From Nocardioides psychrotolerans (GTDB lineage Bacteria > Actinomycetota > Actinomycetes > Propionibacteriales > Nocardioidaceae): a stretch of DNA of 64,000 nt. Location of the stretch: NCBI RefSeq assembly GCF_900113685.1, contig NZ_FOQG01000001.1:248001-312000 (forward strand). The letters run 5' to 3'. The position numbers and the translations under genes are program-made. Below the pieces are notes generated by a model. The model saw nothing but the letters and a program-made list of their open reading frames with translations. It was not told the DNA's origin and did not search any database. The number at the start of each line of letters is the position of its first letter. Position 1 is the first letter of the stretch. Positions 27,583 through 36,555 of this stretch are shown here, piece after piece.

Positions 27583-29191
27583 GGCCCAGGGCTCGCGCCG
27601 ATTCCTCGCGCATCTCGACCTTGCGGATCTTGCCCGTGACGGTCATCGGGAACTCCTCGACCACCATCACGTAGCGCGGGATCTTGTAGTGCGACAGCCT
27701 GCCCGCCGCGAAGGCCCGCACCCCGTCTGCGTCCAGCTGGTCTGCGCCCGGCCGCAGCCGGACCCACGCGCACAGCTCCTCTCCGTAGCGCTCGTCGGGG
27801 ACGCCGACCACCTGCACGTCCTCGATGTCGGGGTGGGCGTAGAGGAACTCCTCGATCTCGCGAGGATAGATGTTCTCCCCGCCGCGGATCACCATGTCCT
27901 TGATCCGGCCGACGATCGTGCAGTAGCCGTCCTCGCGCATCACCGCGAGGTCGCCGGTGTGCATCCAGCCGTCGGCGTCGATCGCCTCGGCGGTCTTGTC
28001 CGGGTCGTCCCAGTAGCCGACCATCACCGAGTAGCCGCGGGTGCAGAGCTCGCCGGTCTCACCGCGCTCCACGGTCGCGCCCGTGACCGGGTCGACAACC
28101 TTGATCTCGACGTGCGGGTGCACCCGCCCGATCGTCGCCGTACGACGCTCGAGGTCGTCGTCGGCGCGCGTCTGGCAGGACACCGGCGAGGTCTCGGTCA
28201 TGCCGTAGGCGATAGAGACCTCGGCCATGTGCATGTCGTTGACACAGCGCTTCATGACCTCGACCGGGCAGATGGAGCCGGCCATGATGCCCGTGCGCAG
28301 GCTCGAGAGGTCGTGGTCGCCGAAGGTCGGGTGGTGCTGCATCGCGATGAACATCGTGGGGACGCCGTAGACGCCGGTGCAGCGCTCCTCGGCGATCGTG
28401 CGCAGGGTGATCTCGGGGTCGAAGCCGGGGCCCGGGATCACCATCGTCGTGCCGTGGCTGGTGCAGCCGAGGTTGGCCATGACCATGCCGAAGCAGTGGT
28501 AGAAGGGCACCGGGATGCAGAGCCGGTCCTGCGCGGTGAGGTTGATCAGCTCGGTCGTGAGGTAGCCGTTGTTGAGGATGTTGCGGTGGCTCAGGGTGGC
28601 GCCCTTGGGGAAGCCGGTGGTGCCGGAGGTGTACTGGATGTTGATCGGGTCCTCGGGGCGCAGGGCCGCGGAGCGCTCCGCCAGTGCATCGTCGGGCAGG
28701 TCGGCCCCGCCGTCCACGAACACCGTCCAGTCCTCGCTGTCGACGAAGACCACGCGCTCCAGGTCCGGGCACTGCGGACGGACCTCCTCGACCATCGAGC
28801 GGTAGTCGCTGGTCTTGAACGATGTCGCGGCGAAGAGCAGGCGCAGCCCCGACTGGTTGAGCGCGTAGCCGAGCTCGTGGGTGCGGTAGCTCGGATTGAG
28901 GTTGACCAGGATCACACCGGCCTTGGCCGCACCGAACTGGACCAGGGTCCACTCGGCGCAGTTGGGCGCCCAGATCCCGACCCGGTCGCCCTGCTGCAGG
29001 CCCGCGGCGATCAGCCCGCGGGCGACGGCACCGACGTCGCGGTCGAGCTCGGCCCAACTCCACCGACGACCGCTGGCCATCTCCACGAGCGCCTCGCCGT
29101 CGGGGTGCTCGCGCACCGTTCGCTCCAGGTTGGCTCCGATGGTCTCCTCGAGCAACGCCGGCCCGAGCTCTCCTCTGGCGTAGGACTCCAT
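27572..29191 (-). CDS. AMP-binding acyl-CoA ligase (fatty-acid type)
   Basis: 539 residues from ATG 29191. The AMP-binding P-loop is [16 protein letters not shown], then the GMTETSPV motif, the ATP motif [17 protein letters not shown] and the late catalytic Lys in [12 protein letters not shown]. The class activates medium- to long-chain carboxylic acids as acyl adenylates and then as CoA thioesters. ATG 29191 has TAGGTT 7 nt upstream, whereas the longer frame starts in a 10-bp tandem repeat. It converges on the protease gene with an 11-bp overlap and is divergent from lepB. Confidence 0.9.
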   Translation of the reverse strand: MESYARGELGPALLEETIGANLERTVREHPDGEALVEMASGRRWSWAELDRDVGAVARGLIAAGLQQGDRVGIWAPNCAEWTLVQFGAAKAGVILVNLNPSYRTHELGYALNQSGLRLLFAATSFKTSDYRSMVEEVRPQCPDLERVVFVDSEDWTVFVDGGADLPDDALAERSAALRPEDPINIQYTSGTTGFPKGATLSHRNILNNGYLTTELINLTAQDRLCIPVPFYHCFGMVMANLGCTSHGTTMVIPGPGFDPEITLRTIAEERCTGVYGVPTMFIAMQHHPTFGDHDLSSLRTGIMAGSICPVEVMKRCVNDMHMAEVSIAYGMTETSPVSCQTRADDDLERRTATIGRVHPHVEIKVVDPVTGATVERGETGELCTRGYSVMVGYWDDPDKTAEAIDADGWMHTGDLAVMREDGYCTIVGRIKDMVIRGGENIYPREIEEFLYAHPDIEDVQVVGVPDERYGEELCAWVRLRPGADQLDADGVRAFAAGRLSHYKIPRYVMVVEEFPMTVTGKIRKVEMREESARALGLSG

Positions 29192-29198
29192 GGCGACG

Positions 29199-29271
29199 AA
29201 CCTACGCCGAACCACGCCGGGCCACGCCGGGCCACGTCGGGCCACGTCGCTGTGGGCCGCTGACGTAGGGT
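29199..29271. promoter_or_regulatory. Divergent leaderless promoters of ligase and lepB
   Basis: On the minus strand TAGGTT (29199-29204) is 7 nt before the ligase ATG. On the plus strand TAGGGT (29266-29271) is 6 nt before the lepB GTG. The space between holds a 10-bp tandem repeat. Confidence 0.5.
29211..29250. repeat. 10-bp tandem repeat, four copies
   Basis: Four adjacent copies of a 10-bp unit (GCCACGCCGG with single-base variants) fill the gap between the divergent ligase and lepB promoters. It lies where the -35 regions would be, so copy-number change could alter promoter strength. Confidence 0.7.
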
Positions 29272-29277
29272 CCACAC

Positions 29278-30024
29278 GTGTCCGACGCCGATGCCTCCGC
29301 CGACTCCTCCGTCACGGAGAAGAAGTCGCGCAAGATGCCGCTGTGGCTCGAGACGATCGTGCTGCTCACCGTCGCCGTCGCGCTCGCCCTGCTCATCAAG
29401 ACGCTGTTCGTGCAGGCGTTCTACATCCCGTCGGCCTCGATGAAGCCCGGGCTGATCGAGAACGACCGGATCCTGGTGCAGAAGGTCTCCTACTGGTTCG
29501 GCGGTGGCCCCGAGCGCGGCGACGTCGTCGTCTTCGAGGACCCGGGCGACTGGCTGACCGGGATCCAGCCCGAGCCGACCAGCCCGCTGGTGAAGGGGCT
29601 GGGCAAGATCGGCCTCTACCCCAGCGGCGGCCACCTGGTGAAGCGGGTGATCGGCGTCGAGGGCGACACCATCGTCTGCTGCGACGAACAGGGACGGCTC
29701 GAGGTCAACGGCGTCGCGCTGGACGAGGACGACTTCATCAAGCCCCAGCCGCGCTGCGACGGGCCGATGCCCGGACCTGCCTGCGACTGGACCGCCGGCC
29801 CGGTGCCCGACGGCGAGCTCTTCGTCATGGGCGACAACCGCAACCAGTCGGCCGACTCCTCGGCCCGCCTGTGCATCGACGCCGGACCCGCCTGCGACCC
29901 GGCCGACGCGTTCGTGCCTGTCGACCTCGTCGTGGGCAAGGTGTTCGCGCTCGTGTGGCCGCTGGGTCGGGCCACTTTCATCGGCCGCCCCGACGTCTTC
30001 GCCCAGGTCGACGACGCGCCCTGA
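29278..30024 (+). CDS. lepB: Signal peptidase I
   Basis: 248 residues. A short cytoplasmic tail is followed by one membrane span (about 24-42), then the catalytic Ser54 in IPSASMKPG and the general-base Lys122 in [14 protein letters not shown]. The later boxes GDVVVF and [15 protein letters not shown] are present. It cleaves signal peptides on the outer face of the membrane, including that of the neighbouring subtilase. Cys residues in the insert between boxes ([16 protein letters not shown]) could form disulfides. The GTG start has TAGGGT 6 nt upstream. Confidence 0.95.
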   Translation: MSDADASADSSVTEKKSRKMPLWLETIVLLTVAVALALLIKTLFVQAFYIPSASMKPGLIENDRILVQKVSYWFGGGPERGDVVVFEDPGDWLTGIQPEPTSPLVKGLGKIGLYPSGGHLVKRVIGVEGDTIVCCDEQGRLEVNGVALDEDDFIKPQPRCDGPMPGPACDWTAGPVPDGELFVMGDNRNQSADSSARLCIDAGPACDPADAFVPVDLVVGKVFALVWPLGRATFIGRPDVFAQVDDAP

Positions 30025-30098
30025 GTGGCGCGTCGGTAGCGGTCCAGTGGCGTCCCCGCTCCCGACGCCGCACCGAGGGGAGCCGGGTCCGCCGGGCG

Positions 30099-30509
30099 TC
30101 AGGCCTTCTCGGCCGCGGTGACGAGGGCCTCTAGCGCGACCGGCGCGTCGGCGGTGACCATCGGCCCGATGGCGTCGGCGCCTGGCCCCTCGATCGTGGT
30201 GCTGACCGTGACCTCGGAGCCACCCCCGTCGACCGGTCGCACGACGTGGTCGATGCGGATCACCAGCTCCCCCATCGTCAGCTGGTCGAGGTAGCGGCTG
30301 CCGGGGACGACGACCTCCAGGCTGACCGGCACCTCGATCGGACCGGTCAGGGTCATCGTGCCGGTCGTGCCCTGCTCGAAGGGCCCGTCGAGCCGGACGT
30401 CCTGCACCGCGGGGTCCCAGACCGGCCACGTGGCCGGGTCGCTCCACAGCTCCCAGATCGCGGCCGGGGCGGCCGTGGTGCTCACCGTGCGTTCGTAGCT
30501 GAAGGTCAT
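30099..30509 (-). CDS. SRPBCC-family protein
   Basis: 136 residues with the helix-grip fold of polyketide cyclase/START-like proteins: starts TFSYERTVSTTAAPAAIWELWSD and has the long C-terminal helix. Members bind a hydrophobic ligand. It is the last gene of the phosphatase-FHA operon; its ATG overlaps the stop of the RDD-FHA gene (ATGA). Why it belongs there is unclear. Confidence 0.82.
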   Translation of the reverse strand: MTFSYERTVSTTAAPAAIWELWSDPATWPVWDPAVQDVRLDGPFEQGTTGTMTLTGPIEVPVSLEVVVPGSRYLDQLTMGELVIRIDHVVRPVDGGGSEVTVSTTIEGPGADAIGPMVTADAPVALEALVTAAEKA

Positions 30510-31585
30510 GCGCGCTCCACCGTCATCCGTCGATCACCGAAGCACACCGAGTCGCCCGCGAGCAGCGTCGTGGGACGCCCGGCCGTGAGTGCCTTGGAGA
30601 CACCCTGCCGGATGACGACCGAGCCGTTGGTGGATCCCCGGTCCATGACCACCAGCGCGCCGGCCGGCGTGACCTGGAACTGGGCGTGTGTCTTGGACAG
30701 CGACATGTCGCTCGAGCGCAGCGGCACCAGGTGGCTCACGCTCTCCCCCGACCGCGCCTCGGGGCGCCGTCCGACGAGGGCCAGCCCCGCCACGACGAAC
30801 TCCTCCCCGGTGTCGAACGCGACGCGCCAGCTGGGCACCGCGCTCTCCGCGGGCGGCGCTGTCGGCGGCGCTGTCGGTGGGGACGTCGGTGGGGCGGAGC
30901 GGCGGGGTGCGGCGACCAGCGGCGGGCCGAGCTGTGCGTACGGGGCGGTCGGGGGTGCGGTCGGGCGGGGCGCGTCGACGGGCGCGGCACGACGCGGGGT
31001 CGGTGCCGCCGGCACCGGTGCCGCCGGCGCCGGTGCCGCCGCCGCGGGCACGAGCCGCATGGCGGTGAGGTTGACGACCTGTCGGGGCCGGTCCTCGACG
31101 ACATCGTCGACCTCGGGCGCTGGCCGGACGTCGACCACGACGGCATGCGTGACCAGGTCGTGCCAGCCACGTCGCTGCTCACCACGGTCCATCACGGCCG
31201 TCCAGGCCAGGGAGGCGACCCCGATGCCGAACGTCGGCAGGGCAGCCACCCCGAGGATGAGCGAGCGCAGCACCGCACGACCGACCCCGATCGGCGCCCC
31301 GGTCTCGACGGCGACGACCCGCAGGCCGAGCAGCGCCTTGCCGGGCGACGCACCGGCCAGGCCCAGCAGCAACGAGAACCCGAGGCCGACCACGAGCACC
31401 GATCCCACGACCAGCCCGATGCCGCCGCCGAGGTTGCCGGGCTCGATCAGGTAGCGGTAGGCGGCGTAGACCGCTGCGGCGTAGAGGCCCCAGGCGACCA
31501 ACCGGTCGACGACGAAGGCATAGAAGCGTCGGTCGAGCTCCGCGGGTGGATACGTCGTCGCCTCGGATGTCGCGAGCTGGGTCAT
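30506..31585 (-). CDS. RDD membrane domain fused to FHA domain
   Basis: 359 residues. The RDD domain is N-terminal (PPAELDRRFYAFVVDRLVAW, three spans, GASPGKALLGLRVVAV, ending RGWHDLVTHAVVVDV). A ~90-residue Pro/Ala linker follows. The FHA domain is C-terminal, with SKTHAQFQV and RGSTNGSVV. This layout puts a phosphothreonine reader on a membrane carrier, so it may recruit phosphorylated proteins to the membrane. It is 19 bp downstream of the next FHA gene. Confidence 0.9.
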   Translation of the reverse strand: MTQLATSEATTYPPAELDRRFYAFVVDRLVAWGLYAAAVYAAYRYLIEPGNLGGGIGLVVGSVLVVGLGFSLLLGLAGASPGKALLGLRVVAVETGAPIGVGRAVLRSLILGVAALPTFGIGVASLAWTAVMDRGEQRRGWHDLVTHAVVVDVRPAPEVDDVVEDRPRQVVNLTAMRLVPAAAAPAPAAPVPAAPTPRRAAPVDAPRPTAPPTAPYAQLGPPLVAAPRRSAPPTSPPTAPPTAPPAESAVPSWRVAFDTGEEFVVAGLALVGRRPEARSGESVSHLVPLRSSDMSLSKTHAQFQVTPAGALVVMDRGSTNGSVVIRQGVSKALTAGRPTTLLAGDSVCFGDRRMTVERA

Positions 31586-31604
31586 CGGTGTGCGGTCTTC
31601 CGGA

Positions 31605-32843
31605 TCAGGGGTTCATGACCTGGATGGTCACGCCGTCACCGAGGTTGATGATCGCCCCCGGGATCAGCTGGACCGCGATCCCGGGCTGGAGCTCCTCGGG
31701 CTCGAGGCCCGGCTGCACCAGCACGGTGCCGTTGGTGGAGCCCATGTCGGTGACCACGGCGCTGCCGTGGTCGGCGCCGGAGCCCGGGCGCACCTCGATG
31801 TGGGTCGAGGAGATCTCGTGCAGCGCGCTGGGCACTGTGACCAGCCGGGGCTGCTCGGTGGCGGTGAAGCGGCGGGCCTCGGGGGCGCGACCGATCAGCA
31901 CGACCCGGTCGACCTCGACGCTCTCGCCGTTGGAGATCACCAGCGTCGCCACCGGTCGGGTCACGCTGGGCGCCGGCGGCTGGCCGGGGATGCCGGGCGG
32001 CGTCGGCCCGACGTCGTCGCCCGCTGCGCCGGCCCGCGTCATGCCGTCGTGGTCGTCGGGAACCGCGACGGCGCCCGGGAATGGTGGCGCGAGCGGGGGC
32101 GCCATCGGCGGCGCGGGCGGGGCGTCGGACGCCCAGACCATGCCGGAGGCGTCCTGGGCCGGCCCGTCCTCCGGCATCGGGTCGAAGCCCGGGGGGGAGA
32201 CGCTGCTGGTGTCGGCCTCGTCGTCCAACGGCGAGGGCTCGTCGATCGAGAAGACCTCGGTGGCCGGCCCCTCGGCGTCAGCGCCGGTCACCGCTTCGGG
32301 CACCGCTTCGGGCACCGCTTCGGGCACCGCTTCGACCACGGCAACCACAGGAGCGGCCTCGGCCGCGCCGGGAGCGGCCTCGGCCGCGCCGGGAGCGGCG
32401 TGGGGCGGGAGGTCGATGCGGGCGACGCGCACCAGGCCGCCGTCGATGAGGTAGTCGGGGCCGTCGGCACCGGCGCCGCCGACCGAGACCGTGAGCGCGG
32501 TGACGCCCTCGAGGGTGCGCTCGACCCAGGTGGTGACCGTCGACCCGTCGAGCTCCACGCTCTCGTCGTTGGTGGTGAGGGTCGCCCGGACGCCGGCGCC
32601 ACGCACGATCACCTTGGTCGGGCCCTCGCCGGTGCCGATCAGGACGAAGGCGGGCAGGACGCTGAGGCCGGGCGCGAGGACCTGGTCGAGGGTGGCGTCG
32701 AAGCCGGCCCCGCCATCGACGAGCTCCCAGAGCTGGGCGGCCCGCTGCTTCTCGCTGTCCGGGAGAAGCAGGGTCGTCGCGGCTCCGAAGATCGCGACCC
32801 ACTCACCCGGCCGGTAGGACCACGTGCTGACGGACCGGCTCAT
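31605..32843 (-). CDS. FHA-domain protein with repeat-rich linker
   Basis: 412 residues. A short folded N-terminal region (residues ~1-130; ESSVELDGSTVTT-like strands) is followed by a long disordered linker with EAVP repeats and PGAAEAA repeats. The C-terminal FHA domain (about 315-405) has HEISSTHIEVRPG and MGSTNGTVLVQ. No membrane segment. The start at 32843 is fixed by the ATGA overlap with the phosphatase gene. It probably binds a phosphothreonine target that the adjacent PP2C phosphatase also acts on. Confidence 0.82.
   Translation of the reverse strand: MSRSVSTWSYRPGEWVAIFGAATTLLLPDSEKQRAAQLWELVDGGAGFDATLDQVLAPGLSVLPAFVLIGTGEGPTKVIVRGAGVRATLTTNDESVELDGSTVTTWVERTLEGVTALTVSVGGAGADGPDYLIDGGLVRVARIDLPPHAAPGAAEAAPGAAEAAPVVAVVEAVPEAVPEAVPEAVTGADAEGPATEVFSIDEPSPLDDEADTSSVSPPGFDPMPEDGPAQDASGMVWASDAPPAPPMAPPLAPPFPGAVAVPDDHDGMTRAGAAGDDVGPTPPGIPGQPPAPSVTRPVATLVISNGESVEVDRVVLIGRAPEARRFTATEQPRLVTVPSALHEISSTHIEVRPGSGADHGSAVVTDMGSTNGTVLVQPGLEPEELQPGIAVQLIPGAIINLGDGVTIQVMNP
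32290..32398. repeat. In-frame tandem repeats in FHA linker
   Basis: Two repeat arrays are coded in the linker: a 12-bp unit (ACCGCTTCGGGC) in 3.75 copies at 32290-32334, and a 21-bp unit in just over two copies at 32350-32398. Both units are multiples of three, so length variation would preserve the frame. Confidence 0.85.
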
Positions 32844-33661
32844 GGCAGGGCTCCTAGCTTCTCTTCGAGACTTACCCGCTGGCGCTCGGAGTCGTACGGC
32901 GTCTCCGCGGCCAATCCCACCACATCCACGACCACCGCGGTCGCGTTGTCCTTCCCGCCGGCCGCCACCGCGGCCGCGACCATCTGGTCGGCCGCGTCGC
33001 GTGGGTCCTCCGCGGCGGCCAGGATGCCCTCGATGTGCTGGTCGTCGATCATCCCGCTGACCCCGTCGGAGCACAGCACCAACCGCTCGGCGGCCGACAG
33101 CGGCAGCACGAAATAGTCGGCGTCGGTGCTGCCCGAGCCACCGAGCGCCCGGGTGATGACGTGGCGCTCGGGGTGGACCAGGGCGTCGGAGGCGATGATG
33201 GTGCCGGCGTCGACCAGATCCTGCACGAGGCTGTGGTCGACGCTGACCTGCTCGAGCCGGCCGTGGTTGTACTTGTAGACGCGGGAGTCGCCGAGGTTGG
33301 CCAGCAGCCACTTGGGCTCGCCGGACTGCTCGATCAGGAGTGCCACGACGGCGGTCGTGCCGGCGTGGAAGTCGCGGGCTCCCTGGGCGCGCTGAGCGGC
33401 GTCGTAGGCAGCGATCCGGGCCTGGGCGCCCAGGAGGGTGGCGGCGACGACGGCCGGGCCGCGGGCCGGGTCGTAGCCCGCGTCGGCCAGGCGGCGGAAC
33501 TCCTCGACGACGATCGCCGAGGCGATGTCACCGCGGTCGTGACCGCCCATGCCGTCGGCGACGACGAAGACCGGAGGAGCGACCAGGAAGGCATCCTCGT
33601 TGACCTCACGGACCAGCCCGACGTCGGTCGCGGCGCCGTGGTGCAGCTCCACCCCTGTCAC
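32840..33661 (-). CDS. PP2C-type Ser/Thr protein phosphatase
   Basis: 273 residues from GTG 33661. The metal-binding motifs of the PPM family are complete: VREVNEDAF, VADGMGGHDRGDIAS, LANLGDSRVY, VLCSDGVSG and GGKDNATAVVV. The enzyme removes phosphate from Ser/Thr residues, acting with Mn or Mg. No receptor-like domain or membrane span is visible, so it is the soluble form. It heads a four-gene operon with two FHA proteins and an SRPBCC protein. No Ser/Thr kinase gene is in the window, so the matching kinase lies elsewhere. Confidence 0.92.
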   Translation of the reverse strand: MTGVELHHGAATDVGLVREVNEDAFLVAPPVFVVADGMGGHDRGDIASAIVVEEFRRLADAGYDPARGPAVVAATLLGAQARIAAYDAAQRAQGARDFHAGTTAVVALLIEQSGEPKWLLANLGDSRVYKYNHGRLEQVSVDHSLVQDLVDAGTIIASDALVHPERHVITRALGGSGSTDADYFVLPLSAAERLVLCSDGVSGMIDDQHIEGILAAAEDPRDAADQMVAAAVAAGGKDNATAVVVDVVGLAAETPYDSERQRVSLEEKLGALP

Positions 33662-33690
33662 GCGGGGACCCGCGGCGTGGAGGGGGCCGA

Positions 33691-33696
33691 TAGCGT
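33691..33696 (+). promoter_or_regulatory. -10 box of the helicase-associated gene
   Basis: TAGCGT is 7 nt before the ATG at 33704. It shares its short upstream region with the divergent phosphatase operon. Confidence 0.45.
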
Positions 33697-33703
33697 AGGA
33701 AGG

Positions 33704-35968
33704 ATGGCAGCGACGGTTGGGTTCCGGTCCCTCGCCGACCAGCTGCGCAGCTGGTCGGACGAACGGCTGTCCCGTCTGCTCGCCGAGCGTCTCGATCTCG
33801 CCACTCCCGCCCCTCATGATTTCGGCCAGCTCGCCTCGCGAGCAGCAGTCCGTACGTCGGTCGTCCGTGCGCTCGACGGTCTCACCCGCCTCGAGCTCTC
33901 TGTCCTAGATGCCCTGGTCGTCAGCGGTCAAACCACACCGTCCGAACTCTGCCGGTCCGTCCACGCCGACCAGGCAGGGGTCGAGGCCGCCCTGGAGCGC
34001 CTCCTCGACACCGCGCTGGTGTGGGAGTCGACGTCGGGCCTGCGCCCGCTGAGCGGGGTCGGCGAGGCGCTGAGCGGAAGCACAGCGGCCGGCGTCAGCG
34101 GCCTCCAGCCCCGCAGCGGCGACCCGCTCACGCGCGCCGAGGTGACGCGGCGTCTGGCCGAGCTGTCCCCGGCTGCCCGCGCCCTGCTCGACCACGTCCT
34201 GTCCGAGGGCGGCCAGGCGACCACCGCCGCCGCCCGGCACACGATCTCCCCCGCCGACGCGGCCACCCCCGCCGAGGAGCTGCTCTCGCGCCGCCTGCTC
34301 GTCCCTCGCGGCGGCGGGACCGTCGTGCTGCCCGGTGAGGTCGGCATCGAGCTGCGCGGTGGCCACACCACCGCCGAGCCCGTCGATGAGATCCCGCCGA
34401 TGGCCACCAGCGCCCGCGAGCAGCGCCTCGTCGACCGGGTGGCGGCCGGCGCCGCCTTCGAGCTCGTACGACGCCTCGAGCTGCTGCTCGACCACTGGGG
34501 CTCCCACCCGCCGGCCGCACTGCGCAGCGGCGGGCTCGGCGTACGAGAGCTCAAGGCGGCGGCGCTGTTCCTGCACGTCGACGAGCCGACCGCGGCGCTG
34601 ATCATCGAGACCGCGTCGACCGCGGGCCTGCTGGCGTCGCGCGCCGACGCCGACGGCAACCCGGTGTGGGTGCCGACCGACGTCTTCGACAACTGGTCGG
34701 CCAAGGACGTGCCGCAGCGCTGGGCGCTCGCGGCGCGGTCGTGGCTCGAGAGCACGCGGACGCCGGGGCTGGTCGGCACCCGCGACGCTGCGGGCAAGCC
34801 GTGGAACGCCCTCACCGCCGAGCTGGCGACGCGCAGCATGCCCGAGACCCGCCAGATGTCGCTGCGGGTGCTGGCCGAGCTGCCCCCCGGAGCGGTGCTC
34901 GCCACCGGCACGGGGCTGCCGTCGCTGGTCGCCCGGCTCGGTTGGCTTCGTCCCCGCCGGCCGCGCTCGCGCGCCGAGCAGGTCGCCTGGACCGTCGAGG
35001 AGGCCGCGGTCCTGGGGCTCACCGGACTCGGCGGCGTCGCCACCTACACCCGGCTGCTGCTCGAGGGCCAGGACCCTGCCGACGTCATCGCCCCGCTGCT
35101 GCCCGAGCCGGTCGACCACGTGCTCATCCAGGCCGACCTGACCGCGGTCGCCCCCGGTCCGCTGGAGTCGGCGCTCGCCCGGCGCCTCCAGCTGGTGGCC
35201 GACGTGGAGTCGCGCGGCGGCGCGACGGTCTACCGCTTCACCCCCGGGTCCGTGCGGCGCGCGCTCGACGTCGGCTGGACCGCCGCCGAGGTCCACGAGT
35301 TCCTCGGCACGGTCTCGCGCACCCCGGTCCCGCAGCCCCTGACCTACCTGGTCGACGACACCGTGCGCACCTTCGGCGTGGTCCGCGTCGGGCATGCGGA
35401 GTCCTTCCTGCGCGCCGACGACGAGGCCGCGCTGACCGAGCTGCTGCACCACCCCAAGGCCGGCCCGCTCGGGCTGCGGCGGCTGGCCCCGACCGTGCTG
35501 ATCAGCGACACCCCGATCGAGGTGCTGCTCCCCCGGCTGCGCGACCTCGGCGCCGCGCCCGTGGTGGAGGCGGCCGACGGCACCGTGCGGGTGACCCGCC
35601 CGGACCAGCTGCGGGCCCGCCCGCCACGGGAGCGCCGTACGGCGGCAGCGCAGGTGCGCGAGACCGCCCGGGCCGCGGCGGTCATCACCGCGATCCGCTC
35701 CGGTGACCGCGCTGCCTCGTCACGGCCGGCGTCGGGCGCTGCCCTGTCGCCCAGCGGGTCCCTGACCGCGCTGCGGGAGGCGATCGAGCTCGGCGGCGCC
35801 GTCCTGATCAGCTATGTCGACAACCACGGCAGCGCCTCCGACCGCATCATCGACCCCCTCTCCGTCGAGGGCGGACAGCTCACCGCGCGCGACCACCGCT
35901 CCGACGACGTGCGCACCTTCGCCGTCCACCGCATCACTGCCGTCAGGCCGCTGGACCCGGCTTCGTAG
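33704..35968 (+). CDS. Helicase-associated protein with WYL-like C-terminus
   Basis: 754 residues. The body is helical, with repeated winged-helix-like units and an XPB/Ssl2 N-terminal-like region (VDHVLIQADLTAVAPGP, then RLQLVADVESRGGATVYRFTPGSVRRALD). No Walker motifs are present, so it is not an ATPase. The last ~65 residues (ALREAIELGGAVLISYVDNH to FAVHRITAV) have the layout of a WYL-type ligand or nucleic-acid-sensing barrel. As I recall, mycobacteria have the same protein (Rv0862c) next to their XPB homologue. It probably works with the helicase at 36556. Confidence 0.82.
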   Translation: MAATVGFRSLADQLRSWSDERLSRLLAERLDLATPAPHDFGQLASRAAVRTSVVRALDGLTRLELSVLDALVVSGQTTPSELCRSVHADQAGVEAALERLLDTALVWESTSGLRPLSGVGEALSGSTAAGVSGLQPRSGDPLTRAEVTRRLAELSPAARALLDHVLSEGGQATTAAARHTISPADAATPAEELLSRRLLVPRGGGTVVLPGEVGIELRGGHTTAEPVDEIPPMATSAREQRLVDRVAAGAAFELVRRLELLLDHWGSHPPAALRSGGLGVRELKAAALFLHVDEPTAALIIETASTAGLLASRADADGNPVWVPTDVFDNWSAKDVPQRWALAARSWLESTRTPGLVGTRDAAGKPWNALTAELATRSMPETRQMSLRVLAELPPGAVLATGTGLPSLVARLGWLRPRRPRSRAEQVAWTVEEAAVLGLTGLGGVATYTRLLLEGQDPADVIAPLLPEPVDHVLIQADLTAVAPGPLESALARRLQLVADVESRGGATVYRFTPGSVRRALDVGWTAAEVHEFLGTVSRTPVPQPLTYLVDDTVRTFGVVRVGHAESFLRADDEAALTELLHHPKAGPLGLRRLAPTVLISDTPIEVLLPRLRDLGAAPVVEAADGTVRVTRPDQLRARPPRERRTAAAQVRETARAAAVITAIRSGDRAASSRPASGAALSPSGSLTALREAIELGGAVLISYVDNHGSASDRIIDPLSVEGGQLTARDHRSDDVRTFAVHRITAVRPLDPAS

Positions 35969-35971
35969 ACT
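35966..35971 (+). promoter_or_regulatory. -10 box of the CGNR gene
   Basis: TAGACT is 7 nt before the GTG at 35979 and overlaps the end of the preceding gene. Confidence 0.4.
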
Positions 35972-35978
35972 CAGGCCC

Positions 35979-36509
35979 GTGGACTTCGTCAGGTACGCCG
36001 AACGGTCGGCCGGTCTCCTCAACACCGAGCTGGCCGACGTCGAGGCGTTGGTGGGCCACCTCGAGGGGCGCGACTGGCTCCACGAGCAGTGCACCGGGCG
36101 CGACCTGGTGACGCTGCGGCGCTTCCAGCGCGAGCTGCGCCCGGTCTTCGAGGCCTCCGCGGCCGACGACCACCACGGGGTCATCGAGGGCCTCAACGCG
36201 CTGATGGTGCGCCACCCGATCACGCCACGGATCTCCGATCACGCCCCCGGCGACCTGCACCTGCACGTCGCGACCAAGACCGCGTCGGTCGCCGACCTGC
36301 TCGTCGGCGAGGCGCTGCTCGGACTGGCCACGCTGGTCTGCGACCTCGGTCCGACGCGGCTCGGTGTCTGCTCGTCGGCGCCCTGCACCCACGTCTTCGT
36401 GGACACCTCGCCCAACCAGTCGCGGCGCTACTGCTCGGACCGCTGCTCCTCGCGGGCGAACGTCGCTGCCTACCGCGCACGGCAGAAGGCCGAGTCCGCC
36501 AGCGTGTGA
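35979..36509 (+). CDS. CGNR-type zinc-finger protein
   Basis: 176 residues. The N-terminal ABATE-like domain (RYAERSAGLLNTELADVEAL) is followed by a C-terminal zinc-finger with Cys pairs CSSAPC and YCSDRCSS, then the DNA-binding segment RANVAAYRARQKA. The usual CGNR sequence is CSSR here, so the naming residues differ while the Cys ligands are kept. Members are stress-related transcription regulators. GTG 35979 is supported by a -10 box. The gene lies between the two helicase-system genes, each with its own -10 box. Confidence 0.85.
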   Translation: MDFVRYAERSAGLLNTELADVEALVGHLEGRDWLHEQCTGRDLVTLRRFQRELRPVFEASAADDHHGVIEGLNALMVRHPITPRISDHAPGDLHLHVATKTASVADLLVGEALLGLATLVCDLGPTRLGVCSSAPCTHVFVDTSPNQSRRYCSDRCSSRANVAAYRARQKAESASV

Positions 36510-36543
36510 TCGCGGCCGCCCGCGCGCCCGGGCACCGGGTCCG

Positions 36544-36549
36544 TAGACT
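36544..36549 (+). promoter_or_regulatory. -10 box of the XPB-like helicase gene
   Basis: TAGACT is 6 nt before the GTG at 36556, matching the box in front of the CGNR gene. Confidence 0.45.
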
Positions 36550-36555
36550 CGCCAG

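Noticed and set aside
29211..29250. The 10-bp tandem repeat as an attachment site or origin
   Set aside because: No integrase, dnaA or partition gene is near, and the unit is a simple GC-rich repeat between divergent promoters.
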